Source: Syntrophaceae bacterium UBA6109
Lineage (GTDB): Bacteria; Desulfobacterota; Syntrophia; Syntrophales; UBA6109
Assembly: GCA_002428445.1 (NCBI GenBank)
Contig: DIWJ01000061.1
Coordinates: 12,770-64,113, forward strand
Length of the DNA: 51,344 nucleotides
Direction of reading: 5' to 3'
Both the position numbers and the translations under genes were made by a program. This document shows, in pieces, positions 33,573-41,524 of the stretch. How positions within the stretch are numbered: position 1 is the stretch's first letter; every line of letters begins with the position of its first letter. The notes beneath the pieces were generated by a model. The model was not told where the DNA came from and did not search any database. It saw only the letters and a program-made list of their open reading frames with translations.

Positions 33573-34499
33573 TTATGGGGTGCGGGAGACCGGCGGCGAT
33601 CCGGGGGCGGGTTCGCTCTTCTGAACGAGGTAATCCTTGAACTTGAGGGCCGGAAGGCTCAAATGCTTCTCGGAACGGAAGACGATATAGAAATCGCGTT
33701 TCATGTCGAGGCCTCTGAAGCGAATCTCCCGCAGGAGTCCCTGCTCTGTTTCCAGACGGCAGGCAAGGCGGGATATGATGGAAAAACCCATTTCGCCCAT
33801 GACTCCGGTCTTGATGGCCTCCGTGCTGCCGAAGACCATCACGGTGCGCAGCGTCTTTCCTTTATGGATGCCCTCCAGAAAGCGGGTGTAGACCTCCCGC
33901 GTGCCCGATCCGGGCTCCCGGGCGATGAAGTCCTCGGTGAAGAGTTCGGCCGTCCCGATTTCGCCGGGATCGCACCAGCGGTGTCCCGGATAGACGATGA
34001 CCGTAAGATGGTCGCGGTAGAAGGGGATCGCCGTCATATCCCGGAAATGGAGAGGTTCGCTGACGACGGCCAGTTCGATGATGCCCTCGCGCAGGTACTG
34101 GACGATTTCCTGGCTGTTGGCAACCAGCATGGAGAGGTTTGCGTCGGGATAGTTCTTCCTGAATTCGCCCACCAGGCGGGGAAGATAGTATTTCCCCAGG
34201 AGGTGCGTCGCGCCGAAGGGGATCTCGCCGGCCACCTGTCCCGTCCGGTCAAGGATGTCGCGGGTGGCCTTCAGATACAGCTGCTGGATCTCTTCGGCGT
34301 ATTTCACGAGGATCTGTCCCGGTTCCGTGAGATGGATCCTGTTCCCCATCCGCTTGAAGAGGCTCGTCTTCAGGTGGCTCTCCAGGTTCTTGATCTGGTG
34401 CGTCACGGCGGGCTGCGAGATATTCAGGATCTCCGAGGCCTTGGTGAAACTTCCCGTCTTGGCCACAGCAAGAAATACGCGCAGATGGAAATCGATCAC
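33573..34499 (-). CDS. LysR-family transcriptional regulator
   Basis: This 308-residue regulator starts with GTG at 34499 after AAAGGGGG. The helix-turn-helix reads KASEILNISQPAVTHQIKNL, and the effector domain follows from about residue 90. It is less like the other four LysR proteins here and recalls the CysL/CbbR-type branch. It is located upstream of and in line with the CoA-transferase genes, about 250 bases away, so it may control them. Effector unknown. Confidence 0.9.
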   Translation of the reverse strand: MIDFHLRVFLAVAKTGSFTKASEILNISQPAVTHQIKNLESHLKTSLFKRMGNRIHLTEPGQILVKYAEEIQQLYLKATRDILDRTGQVAGEIPFGATHLLGKYYLPRLVGEFRKNYPDANLSMLVANSQEIVQYLREGIIELAVVSEPLHFRDMTAIPFYRDHLTVIVYPGHRWCDPGEIGTAELFTEDFIAREPGSGTREVYTRFLEGIHKGKTLRTVMVFGSTEAIKTGVMGEMGFSIISRLACRLETEQGLLREIRFRGLDMKRDFYIVFRSEKHLSLPALKFKDYLVQKSEPAPGSPPVSRTP

Positions 34500-34613
34500 G
34501 TGCGCCCCCTTTGAACATCGTCCTTTCCATCATTATAGTATCCGCCGCGACGGTTCGTCAATCGACGGTTCCCGGAAGCGCGAAAGTCCGAGGCGTCCGC
34601 CGGACCGGCGGAT

Positions 34614-35486
34614 CTACCTGCTCAGGCCGATGAAGACGACCCCGAGGGCGATCATGACGGCTCCCGGCAGCTTCTGGGCCGCGTTTTTCTCCCCGAGCTG
34701 CGAGACGCCGAGAAAGGCGGAGAGCACGATGCTGACCTCTCGCACGGCCGACACATAGCTGACCTTCGCCAGCTGCAGGGCAAAGAGAATCATGATGTAC
34801 GTGAAGATGGCAAGAAACCCGACGATCAGGATGTTGGCGCGGTTGTTCCTCCACTCCTCCCGGATTTCATGACGGCGGCGGGACATCACATAGGGCGTCA
34901 GGATGACCCAGCAGATGGCGACGGCGATGTAGAGATAAACGGGCGGATACACCTGCGACACCCCGACCTTGTCGACGATCGAATACCCGGCGATCGACAC
35001 CCCCGCGCAGAGGGCCCAGGCGGATGCCCCGCCCCGCAGGGCGGCCAGCGGTTCGATGAAGGATTTCACGCGGAATGATTTCAAATGAAGAACGTAGACG
35101 CCCAGGACGACCAGCACGATCCCCGCAATGCCCAGGGCGGCAAGCTCCTCCTTCAGGAAGATGACGGCCAGGATCGGGACCAGGAGGGGGCCGGACCCGC
35201 GGAAAAGCGGGTACACCAGGGACAGGTCGCCTCTTTCATAGGCGCCCCCCATGAACCAGAAGTACAGAAAGTGGAAGAGGCCCGTACCGGCGATACAGGC
35301 CCATCCCAGGGGAGAAATCGGCTGCTCCGGCCAGAAGTAGAGGCAGACCGGGAGATACATGACGATCGCCGCCGTCAGGAAACACCACGTAAAGGCGATC
35401 TTGTTCCAGCTCTTTTTGAGGAGAAAGTTCCAGCCGGCGTGCAAAAAGGCGGATGCCAGAACGATGGCCATCGCCAGCCCGCTCAC
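34614..35486 (-). CDS. EamA/DMT-family transporter
   Basis: This 290-residue membrane protein has about ten helices in two repeats and a conserved start, LHAGWNFLLKKSW, and LVYPLFRGSGPLLVPILAV in the first half. It is one of two EamA proteins in the window and not closely similar to the one at 23473. Some members with this N-terminal motif accompany phosphonate or organic-acid catabolic genes. The gene is 30 bases after the alcohol dehydrogenase gene and likely co-transcribed with it. Confidence 0.85.
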   Translation of the reverse strand: MSGLAMAIVLASAFLHAGWNFLLKKSWNKIAFTWCFLTAAIVMYLPVCLYFWPEQPISPLGWACIAGTGLFHFLYFWFMGGAYERGDLSLVYPLFRGSGPLLVPILAVIFLKEELAALGIAGIVLVVLGVYVLHLKSFRVKSFIEPLAALRGGASAWALCAGVSIAGYSIVDKVGVSQVYPPVYLYIAVAICWVILTPYVMSRRRHEIREEWRNNRANILIVGFLAIFTYIMILFALQLAKVSYVSAVREVSIVLSAFLGVSQLGEKNAAQKLPGAVMIALGVVFIGLSR

Positions 35487-35516
35487 GAGAAGATCTCCCT
35501 TCCGGACGCGCCAGGT

Positions 35517-36611
35517 CTAGGGCTTGACTGCGACACGGATCGTCTTCCCGGACTCGGCGATGCGCAGTCCTTCGTTGATATTGTCAAGTGTCACCGCCTC
35601 TCCCACCAGTTCGCGGAAGGGGAAACGATCATGCGTCATGAGGAGAAAATCCACCGCTTTCTGGAGATGCTTCGTATCGTAGTTGTGAATACCCTTCAGC
35701 GTCAGACAGCGGAAGATCAGTTCGGAAGCGTCGTACGTGAAGTTCGCCCCGGCCCAGGCGCTGCCGGTCTCCATGTAACGGCCGCCCGTGCGGAGGCATT
35801 TCATTCCCAGCGGGATCAACGCCGGGAATCCGGCCAGCTCGATGGCGCAATCGACGCCGAAACCGTTCGTCAGTCCCTTGACGGCCGAGACGATCTCCTC
35901 GTCCTTCATCCCCTTGGTGTTGATCGTATCCGTCGCCCCGAAACGCCGGACGAACTCCAGGCGGCTTTCGAGAATATCGGTCACGATGATGCGGCCGCAG
36001 CCGTAATGCTTCGCAAGGGCCGCCGCGTAGAATCCGAGCGCTCCGGCGCCCTGGATGAGGACGTTGTCAAAGGGCTGCAGTTCGATCGCGTCCCAGGCCG
36101 CAATGACGGTCGCGAGGGCGCAGTTCGCCGGCGCCACCTCCTCGTCCGTCAGTTCGTCGGGCAGCTTGATCACACAGGTCCCCGGCGTGATGTAGCAGTA
36201 CTCGGCGAACCCGCCGACGAAATGCGGCGCCTCCGCACAGCTGTCGTGGCCGTACTTTTTCAGCGAAGTGCACTTCATCATGAGACCCTTTTCGCGGCAG
36301 TAATAGCATTTGCCGCAGTTGTCCATGATCGTCCAGGTAATGCGGTCTCCAACCTTCAGAGGCCGGTTCCCTGAATCGATGGCCACACCCTCCCCCAGCT
36401 CGACGATCTTCCCGATGATCTCATGGCCGAGGATGATCGGCGTCGGCGATTTCCGCCGGCCCGTCCAGGTGTGGAGGTCCGATCCGCAGATCGTGCAGCA
36501 GGTGATCTTCACGAGAATGCAGCCCTTTTCCACCTTGGGAAGCGGGTATTCCCGGATTTCCAGCGCCTTCTTCGCCTCCGTCATGACGGCGGCTCTACCT
36601 GTCTTCACCAT
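35517..36611 (-). CDS. Zinc-dependent medium-chain alcohol dehydrogenase
   Basis: This 364-residue enzyme has the catalytic zinc motifs CTICGSDLHTW and LGHEIIG, a structural zinc site with four cysteines in NCGKCYYCREKGLMMKC, and a nucleotide fold with GAGALGFYAA. It oxidises an alcohol or reduces an aldehyde with NAD(P). The start at 36611 has GAGGA 7 bases upstream; the earlier ATG at 36617 is too close to that site. A strong terminator ends only about 20 bases upstream of the start codon, so expression may depend on readthrough from the TRAP genes. It could link an imported polyol or hydroxy compound to the acylating aldehyde dehydrogenase; this is inference. Confidence 0.9.
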   Translation of the reverse strand: MVKTGRAAVMTEAKKALEIREYPLPKVEKGCILVKITCCTICGSDLHTWTGRRKSPTPIILGHEIIGKIVELGEGVAIDSGNRPLKVGDRITWTIMDNCGKCYYCREKGLMMKCTSLKKYGHDSCAEAPHFVGGFAEYCYITPGTCVIKLPDELTDEEVAPANCALATVIAAWDAIELQPFDNVLIQGAGALGFYAAALAKHYGCGRIIVTDILESRLEFVRRFGATDTINTKGMKDEEIVSAVKGLTNGFGVDCAIELAGFPALIPLGMKCLRTGGRYMETGSAWAGANFTYDASELIFRCLTLKGIHNYDTKHLQKAVDFLLMTHDRFPFRELVGEAVTLDNINEGLRIAESGKTIRVAVKP

Positions 36612-36631
36612 ATGCATTCCTCGCAACAGCA

Positions 36632-36668
36632 GAAAAAATTCGGGTTGGCCAGGACTGCGGCCAACCCG
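36632..36668 (-). terminator. Strong intrinsic terminator between dctM and the alcohol dehydrogenase gene
   Basis: A perfect 10-base-pair stem, CGGGTTGGCC with GGCCAACCCG (36641-36668), has an 8-base loop and is followed on the minus strand by AATTTTTTC. The hairpin starts 80 bases past the dctM stop codon, and the alcohol dehydrogenase ATG comes about 20 bases after the T run. A separate promoter can barely fit between them. Confidence 0.85.
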
Positions 36669-36748
36669 AGAGTTTCATTCCATTTCCGATCCGCTTCTTC
36701 GTCTCCGCGAAGCGCGTTCTCTCCTCCCGACGAATGCCCGCATCTCCG

Positions 36749-38065
36749 TCAACCGAACAGCACCTTGGGAAGCCAGGTCGCGATCTCCGGGAATGTAAAG
36801 AGAAGGATGACGGCGATTGCCTGCAGGGCCATGAAGGGCATCATCCCCTTGTAGATTTCGCTTAATTCCCACTCCGGTTGGATCGCCTTCAGGTAGTAGG
36901 CCGACAACGCCACCGGCGGAGAGATCCAGCAACTCTGCAAGGTGACGGCCAGTACGATGCCGAACCAGATCATATCGGTGTGAATCCCTGTAAGGATCGG
37001 AAGGAAGATCGGGATGATGACGACCACGATCGGCACCCATTCCAGGGGCCACCCCAGGATAAAAGCGACGATCAGAATGCCGATCACAAAGACCCAGGGC
37101 GGCAGGCTCATGGACAACAAGGTATCGGCGATGAGCTTGGGGGTGCCCATGGAGGAAAAAACCGCCCCCATGAACGTGGAAGCCGCCAGGAGGATCATCA
37201 CCATGCTGGTCGTTTCGGCGGTCCGATAGGCGGATTCCTTCACGAGTTTGAAAGTGAGCCGCCCGTTGGCCATTGTCACCAGCACCGCGCCCAGGCAACC
37301 CAGGGCCGCGCCTTCCGTCGGCGTCGCAACGCCGGTGATAATGGTACCCAGGGTGACCATGATCAGTGTGGCCACCGGCACGAGTCCGACAAAGAACTCG
37401 CGCCATACGTAGCTCTTGGGAACGTTAAGTTCCTCGTCGGAGAGCGGCGGACCCAACTCCGGATTCAGCATGACGCGGCCCATCGTGTAGGTGATGTAAA
37501 GCACGGCAAGCATGATCCCGGGCATGATCGCGGCCGCATACAGACGCGCGACGGAGACCTGAAACACCGGCCCCATGACGACGAGCATGACGCTGGGAGG
37601 AATCAGAATGCCCAGCGTCCCGCCGGCGCAGATCGTCCCGGCCGAAAGCCCCGTGTCGTAACCGCTCTTTTTCATGACCGGGGCGGCCATCAACCCGATG
37701 ATCGTGACGGAAGCGCCGACGATTCCCGTGGCCGCCGCGAACAGTGTCGCCGTGAAAATGGTCCCCATGTAGAGCGAGCCCCGAAGCCGGCCGGAGATGA
37801 GCTGCACGGCATGGAACAGCCGCTCCATGAGTCCCGCGCTCTCCAGGACGCAGCCCATGAAGGTAAAGAGGGCCACCGCCGCCAGGACCGTGTCCATCAT
37901 CGTTCCGAAGAACGAATAGGTCATCAGGTGAAACACCTTGGGTCCGAGACCGATATAACCGAATATCGCGCCGAGGGTGATCAGCGTAAAGGATATGGGG
38001 AAACCGATACAGATGAAGAAGAAGAGGCCGATCAGCAGAATCAGGCCGTATATTTCCAAACTCAT
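36749..38065 (-). CDS. dctM: TRAP transporter large membrane subunit
   Basis: This 438-residue protein is the DctM-type channel of a TRAP importer, with 12 or so transmembrane segments in an inverted-repeat arrangement. Recognisable segments include GFPISFTLITLGAI at the start, ICAGGTLGILIPPS and STFMGAVFSSMG. It drives uptake with the sodium or proton gradient. CAGGAGGCATAA precedes the ATG. It is the last gene of the DctPQM operon and is followed by a strong terminator. Confidence 0.95.
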   Translation of the reverse strand: MSLEIYGLILLIGLFFFICIGFPISFTLITLGAIFGYIGLGPKVFHLMTYSFFGTMMDTVLAAVALFTFMGCVLESAGLMERLFHAVQLISGRLRGSLYMGTIFTATLFAAATGIVGASVTIIGLMAAPVMKKSGYDTGLSAGTICAGGTLGILIPPSVMLVVMGPVFQVSVARLYAAAIMPGIMLAVLYITYTMGRVMLNPELGPPLSDEELNVPKSYVWREFFVGLVPVATLIMVTLGTIITGVATPTEGAALGCLGAVLVTMANGRLTFKLVKESAYRTAETTSMVMILLAASTFMGAVFSSMGTPKLIADTLLSMSLPPWVFVIGILIVAFILGWPLEWVPIVVVIIPIFLPILTGIHTDMIWFGIVLAVTLQSCWISPPVALSAYYLKAIQPEWELSEIYKGMMPFMALQAIAVILLFTFPEIATWLPKVLFG

Positions 38066-38149
38066 TTATGCCTCCTGCACGACAACATCGTGCATTCTAT
38101 TTCCATACTCCGATCCCGGAGGTCATGCCGCACAAGGGGAAGGTCCGGT

Positions 38150-38695
38150 TCAGGTGATTTCGCGGGGACCTTCCGCCGACCTGTAGCGGTGATCCACTCC
38201 CGTCTTCAGTGTCTGGATACATTTGATCAGCTCGGAGATCCCCTGGAGAACAATCAGAAAAGCGCTCACGGGGATGACGAGTTTGTACGGGTAGGCCGGC
38301 GGCCTCCAGGTCGTCATCAGTTCTTCCCTCAAATCCCAGGATTCATAGAAGAAGTCCCAGCTCAACCAGGCGAAGAGGACCATCCCGGGGAGGAAGAGGA
38401 AAAGGTAGCAGATCGAGTCCACCCAGCATTGCGTCTTCATGGACCAGTTCCCGTAGAAGAAATCGGTCCGGATATGTTTCCCCAGATAGAGAGTCATGGC
38501 CCCGGCGATGAAAAAATGGGTGCCATAGAAAATGGTCGCCATATCCACCGCCCAGAGCGTGGGCCTGTAGGTATAGCGGATGAACACCTCCCAGACGAGC
38601 ACTGCCGCCATCGGGACGATCAGCCAGGATATCGCCTTACCCGACCAGAGGCTGATCTGGTCAATTCCTTTGGTAATACGATCGAGATAATTCAT
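38150..38695 (-). CDS. dctQ: TRAP transporter small membrane subunit
   Basis: This 181-residue protein has four transmembrane segments, matching the DctQ family, which bridges the binding protein and channel. The start at 38695 is set by a GGAG about 9 bases before it; a longer frame into the upstream hairpin region is not supported. Typical features are the first helix SWLIVPMAAVLVWEV and the basic/aromatic IRYTYRPTLWAVD just after it. It lies 84 bases before dctM. Confidence 0.9.
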   Translation of the reverse strand: MNYLDRITKGIDQISLWSGKAISWLIVPMAAVLVWEVFIRYTYRPTLWAVDMATIFYGTHFFIAGAMTLYLGKHIRTDFFYGNWSMKTQCWVDSICYLFLFLPGMVLFAWLSWDFFYESWDLREELMTTWRPPAYPYKLVIPVSAFLIVLQGISELIKCIQTLKTGVDHRYRSAEGPREIT

Positions 38696-38802
38696 ATCAA
38701 ACCGCTCCAGAATATTCTTCAGTAAGAAGTTTTTTCCACCGTATCCGGGTTGAGGCTCCCGCCTCTCAACACCGCAGGCTTCTTCCGCCTGCATGATGCC
38801 CG

Positions 38803-38845
38803 ACCGGCCGGTCCTCCCGAAGTGGAGTCGAGGACCGGCCGGTCA
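38803..38845 (-). promoter_or_regulatory. Perfect stem-loop between dctP and dctQ
   Basis: GACCGGCCGGTCCTC (38803-38817) and GAGGACCGGCCGGTC (38831-38845) form a perfect 15-base-pair stem with a 13-base loop. It follows the dctP stop codon by about 58 bases and has no T run. It can stabilise the dctP mRNA end or partly attenuate, giving more binding protein than membrane subunits. Confidence 0.7.
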
Positions 38846-38903
38846 AGAACAACACATTTCCATTCAGCGCCGCCGAACGGGATTCTCGCCGGCGCGCTTC
38901 CGT

Positions 38904-40013
38904 TTAGTGAACCTCCGCGGCCCCGGAGATCAGTTGCATCAGCTTGTTGGTCTCTTTCGTGAAGGGAACCACCAGCTGGGCATACTTGCGCTGTGAATCG
39001 AGGACTCTCTTGAAGAAGGGATCCTTCGCCTCGAATTTGGCGAGCACCTTCTTCGACGATTTGATGAAGGCGTCCGAGTAACCGGCCGGCGCGTCGAACA
39101 GCTTGACGCCCTTTTCCTTGGTCAGGATGTTCAGGGCCTTGGCGTTTTCTTCCACAAAGTACATCATGCCCTCGAGAATCGACTGCGTGCATGCGGTTGC
39201 GACAATCGCCTGGAGATCCGCAGGCAGTGCTCGCCATGCCTTGCCATTGATCATGATATCCATGATGCCGATGGCCTGGTGGAGGCCCTGGAGGGAGTAG
39301 TTCTTGGCAACGTCGTAGAGACCCAGCTTCAGATCGCTCGCCGTGTTGATCCACTCGCCGCCGTCGATGACGCCGCGCTCCAATGCGGGGATGAGTTCCT
39401 GGCCCGCCACATTCACCGGGATGCCGCCCATGTCCTTCAAAACGTCCGACGAAAGGCCGGAGGACATGCGGTACCTCATTTTCAGGTAATCCTGAAGCGT
39501 CTTGGGCGCCTTCTTGGCCCACCCGAATCCTTCCGGTCCGTCCGGCGCGATCAGGAAGGGCATGACGTCGGCCTTGAGGATCTTCTGGTAATATTCAATG
39601 TAGAGCTCCCGTCCTCCGCCGTTCATGTACCAGGAAAGGTGGTTCATCAGGTCCAGACCGCTTCCGGCACCGCCGAGCGGGGAGCTGAAGAGACTGCCGC
39701 TGGGATTTTTCCCCATCGAGTAATGTGTCCACCACTGGCCGCATTCGATGATGCCCTTGTTGACGCCGTCGAGGATCTCAAAGGGGTTCACGATGGCGCC
39801 GCTCGCGAGGACCTCGATCTTCAGTCTTCCAGCCGACATCTTGTCGATGTTCTGGGCCATTTTGTTCAATAATTCGATCTGAGGGGCCCCTGCGGGGTTC
39901 GCGCTCTGCAGCTTCCACTTGAACTGCGCAGGCGCCGCCGCCTGTGCCACATCCGCTGTCACGCCTCCCACCATGAAGGCCGCAGCCACCAGCAATCCGA
40001 CCAAAATTCTCAT
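38904..40013 (-). CDS. dctP: TRAP transporter periplasmic binding protein
   Basis: This 369-residue protein has a signal peptide ending near AQAA|AP and the DctP fold, with the mid-protein region GGIPVNVAGQELIPALERGVIDGGEW that includes the ligand-binding and dimer segments. Its length is above the 330 residues of C4-dicarboxylate DctP and nearer to the TakP group that binds 2-oxo acids, often as a metal complex. Start 40013 follows GGAGAGGGAGGTAGTGC. It heads the TRAP operon, and a LysR gene lies upstream. The ligand cannot be told from sequence; an organic acid feeding the CoA-ligase or CoA-transferase is the contextual guess. Confidence 0.9.
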   Translation of the reverse strand: MRILVGLLVAAAFMVGGVTADVAQAAAPAQFKWKLQSANPAGAPQIELLNKMAQNIDKMSAGRLKIEVLASGAIVNPFEILDGVNKGIIECGQWWTHYSMGKNPSGSLFSSPLGGAGSGLDLMNHLSWYMNGGGRELYIEYYQKILKADVMPFLIAPDGPEGFGWAKKAPKTLQDYLKMRYRMSSGLSSDVLKDMGGIPVNVAGQELIPALERGVIDGGEWINTASDLKLGLYDVAKNYSLQGLHQAIGIMDIMINGKAWRALPADLQAIVATACTQSILEGMMYFVEENAKALNILTKEKGVKLFDAPAGYSDAFIKSSKKVLAKFEAKDPFFKRVLDSQRKYAQLVVPFTKETNKLMQLISGAAEVH

Positions 40014-40427
40014 AGCACTACCTCCCTCTCCTTCTGTTTTTTCTCGGTTAACGATCACGATACCGAACACCAATGCCGACCGCGGAAAAAACAACGGGAA
40101 AATCAGAGGGGTTTATCCCGCTCACACAAGGGGATCCGGATGAAGCAGGTAAACGGTTGCCTGTTTCATCCGGGACACGCTCTGAAATTGCCGACGTCCT
40201 TCCCGGGACGGCACAACTCCATGGCCACGCTTATTTCATTGCCCCTCGGCACTGTCAAATATAATTAAGTAATACGCCTATTATGCTGGGTAATACATCC
40301 GCAATATTAAAAAGTTATCGCGCCGCACCTCCCGCGGTGCGGCACCTCCGGACGATCGCTCCGGTGCCGAGCGGCAGATCCCTTCCCGGGCGGATGACGG
40401 TTTGCGGTACAGGGCGGAGAACGCCGG
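40014..40427. promoter_or_regulatory. Upstream region of the TRAP operon with a short perfect inverted repeat
   Basis: This 414-base gap has no gene. It contains a 14-base perfect inverted repeat TAATA-CGCC-TATTA at 40270-40283, in an AT-rich patch, followed by GGGTAATAC, which could be an operator for the LysR protein encoded next to it. On the minus strand TTGACA (40256-40251) has no good -10 at the right distance. An 8-base-pair hairpin, GCCGCACC with GGTGCGGC (40322-40343), with ACTTTTTAAT further on, may terminate the LysR transcript. Confidence 0.4.
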
Positions 40428-41315
40428 TTACGACATCCCTCTGGTCGGGTGGCTGTGGAAGTCAAAATTCTTGAATACGTCCACAAAACTGCGGACGGAC
40501 CGCGATTTGCGTTTGTCCTTCAGGTAGATGAGGTCATAGGTGACGGAGACCGGATCCAGAATCTCCACCATGTTGTACTTACCGCGGCCGACGTCATCGC
40601 GGATGTCAAAGAGGGGGAAAAAGGCGCCGCCCATGCCTAGATGGACCATATGCTTGATCGCCGGCGGACTCTCGCATTCGATGAACTGGTCCAGCGGGAT
40701 ATTGCGCTCCTTGAAGCCCTGGATCAGGTGATCCCGCGTTGCCGATCCCTTTTCCGGCAGGATGAATGAGGAGCCCGAAAGCTCCCGGAGGAAAACCTTT
40801 TCGTTCAGGGAATCCCGGGTGATGAAATACAGGGGCAGTTTCATGATTTCCCGGTAGATGATCTCATCGGGATAGGGGACTCTCCCGATGACGGCGACGT
40901 GGCAGTCGCCGTTGACGACCATCTCCATGATCTCCGTGGAGAGTCCCGTGTAGATCTGAAATTTCAGGTCGGGGTGGCCCTCCTTGAGGGCGTTGAGGAC
41001 ATCGGGCATGACGTAGTTGACGATGTAGGGCGTCGAGCCGATCTTCAGGTTCTGTTCGTCCCCCTGGATCAGGACGTCCTTCAAATCGTCGAGCAATGCG
41101 AATACCTGTTTGGCGTACGCGAAGGCGATCTTTCCTTCTTCGGTCAGTTCGAAGGCTTTCTTGTTGCGCCGGATCAGGATGACGTTGTAGGTCTTTTCGA
41201 GTTTCTTGACCTCGATGCTCAGCACCGGCTGGGAAACGTTGAGTTCCCGGGCGGCCAGTGTGAAGCTCTTGTACTTTGCGACCGTGTAAAAAGCGAGGAG
41301 ATGTTTGCAATTCAT
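40428..41315 (-). CDS. LysR-family transcriptional regulator
   Basis: This 295-residue regulator has the helix-turn-helix LAARELNVSQPVLSIEVKKL and a LysR effector domain. It closely resembles the LysR protein at 22523-23392, sharing AIKHMVHLGMGGAFFPL and similar flanks in the effector domain, so they may sense related ligands. It is upstream of the TRAP operon in the same direction and divergent from the sensor kinase gene at 41525. Control of the TRAP importer is likely from position. Confidence 0.9.
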   Translation of the reverse strand: MNCKHLLAFYTVAKYKSFTLAARELNVSQPVLSIEVKKLEKTYNVILIRRNKKAFELTEEGKIAFAYAKQVFALLDDLKDVLIQGDEQNLKIGSTPYIVNYVMPDVLNALKEGHPDLKFQIYTGLSTEIMEMVVNGDCHVAVIGRVPYPDEIIYREIMKLPLYFITRDSLNEKVFLRELSGSSFILPEKGSATRDHLIQGFKERNIPLDQFIECESPPAIKHMVHLGMGGAFFPLFDIRDDVGRGKYNMVEILDPVSVTYDLIYLKDKRKSRSVRSFVDVFKNFDFHSHPTRGMS

Positions 41316-41416
41316 GCTTACCTTCCGGAAACAACAGGATTTCCAAGCGGCCTTACTTTAGCAGACCCCGCCACGGTAGACAACAGGAAAACAAATGGCT
41401 CCGCAAAGATCTTGGA

Positions 41417-41446
41417 TTGATCGGCCGCGCCCGATGATGATATAGG
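41417..41446 (+). promoter_or_regulatory. Possible sigma-70 promoter for the sensor kinase gene
   Basis: TTGATC (41417-41422), an 18-base spacer and TATAGG (41441-41446) precede the kinase start codon by 79 bases. The -10 is identical to that proposed at 29427. It lies in the 209-base spacer shared with the divergent LysR gene. Confidence 0.35.
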
Positions 41447-41524
41447 ATACAAGACCTATTGGCAAACATCGCGGGGACGGATGAAGGCGACGGGACCGAA
41501 ATCACGGGAGCGCGAGAAGACAGG

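Noticed and set aside
36878..38725. 615-codon plus-strand frame over the TRAP genes
   Set aside because: Antisense to well-supported dctM and dctQ; the composition (Asp, His, Arg, Glu, Gln rich) is typical of antisense of membrane-protein genes.
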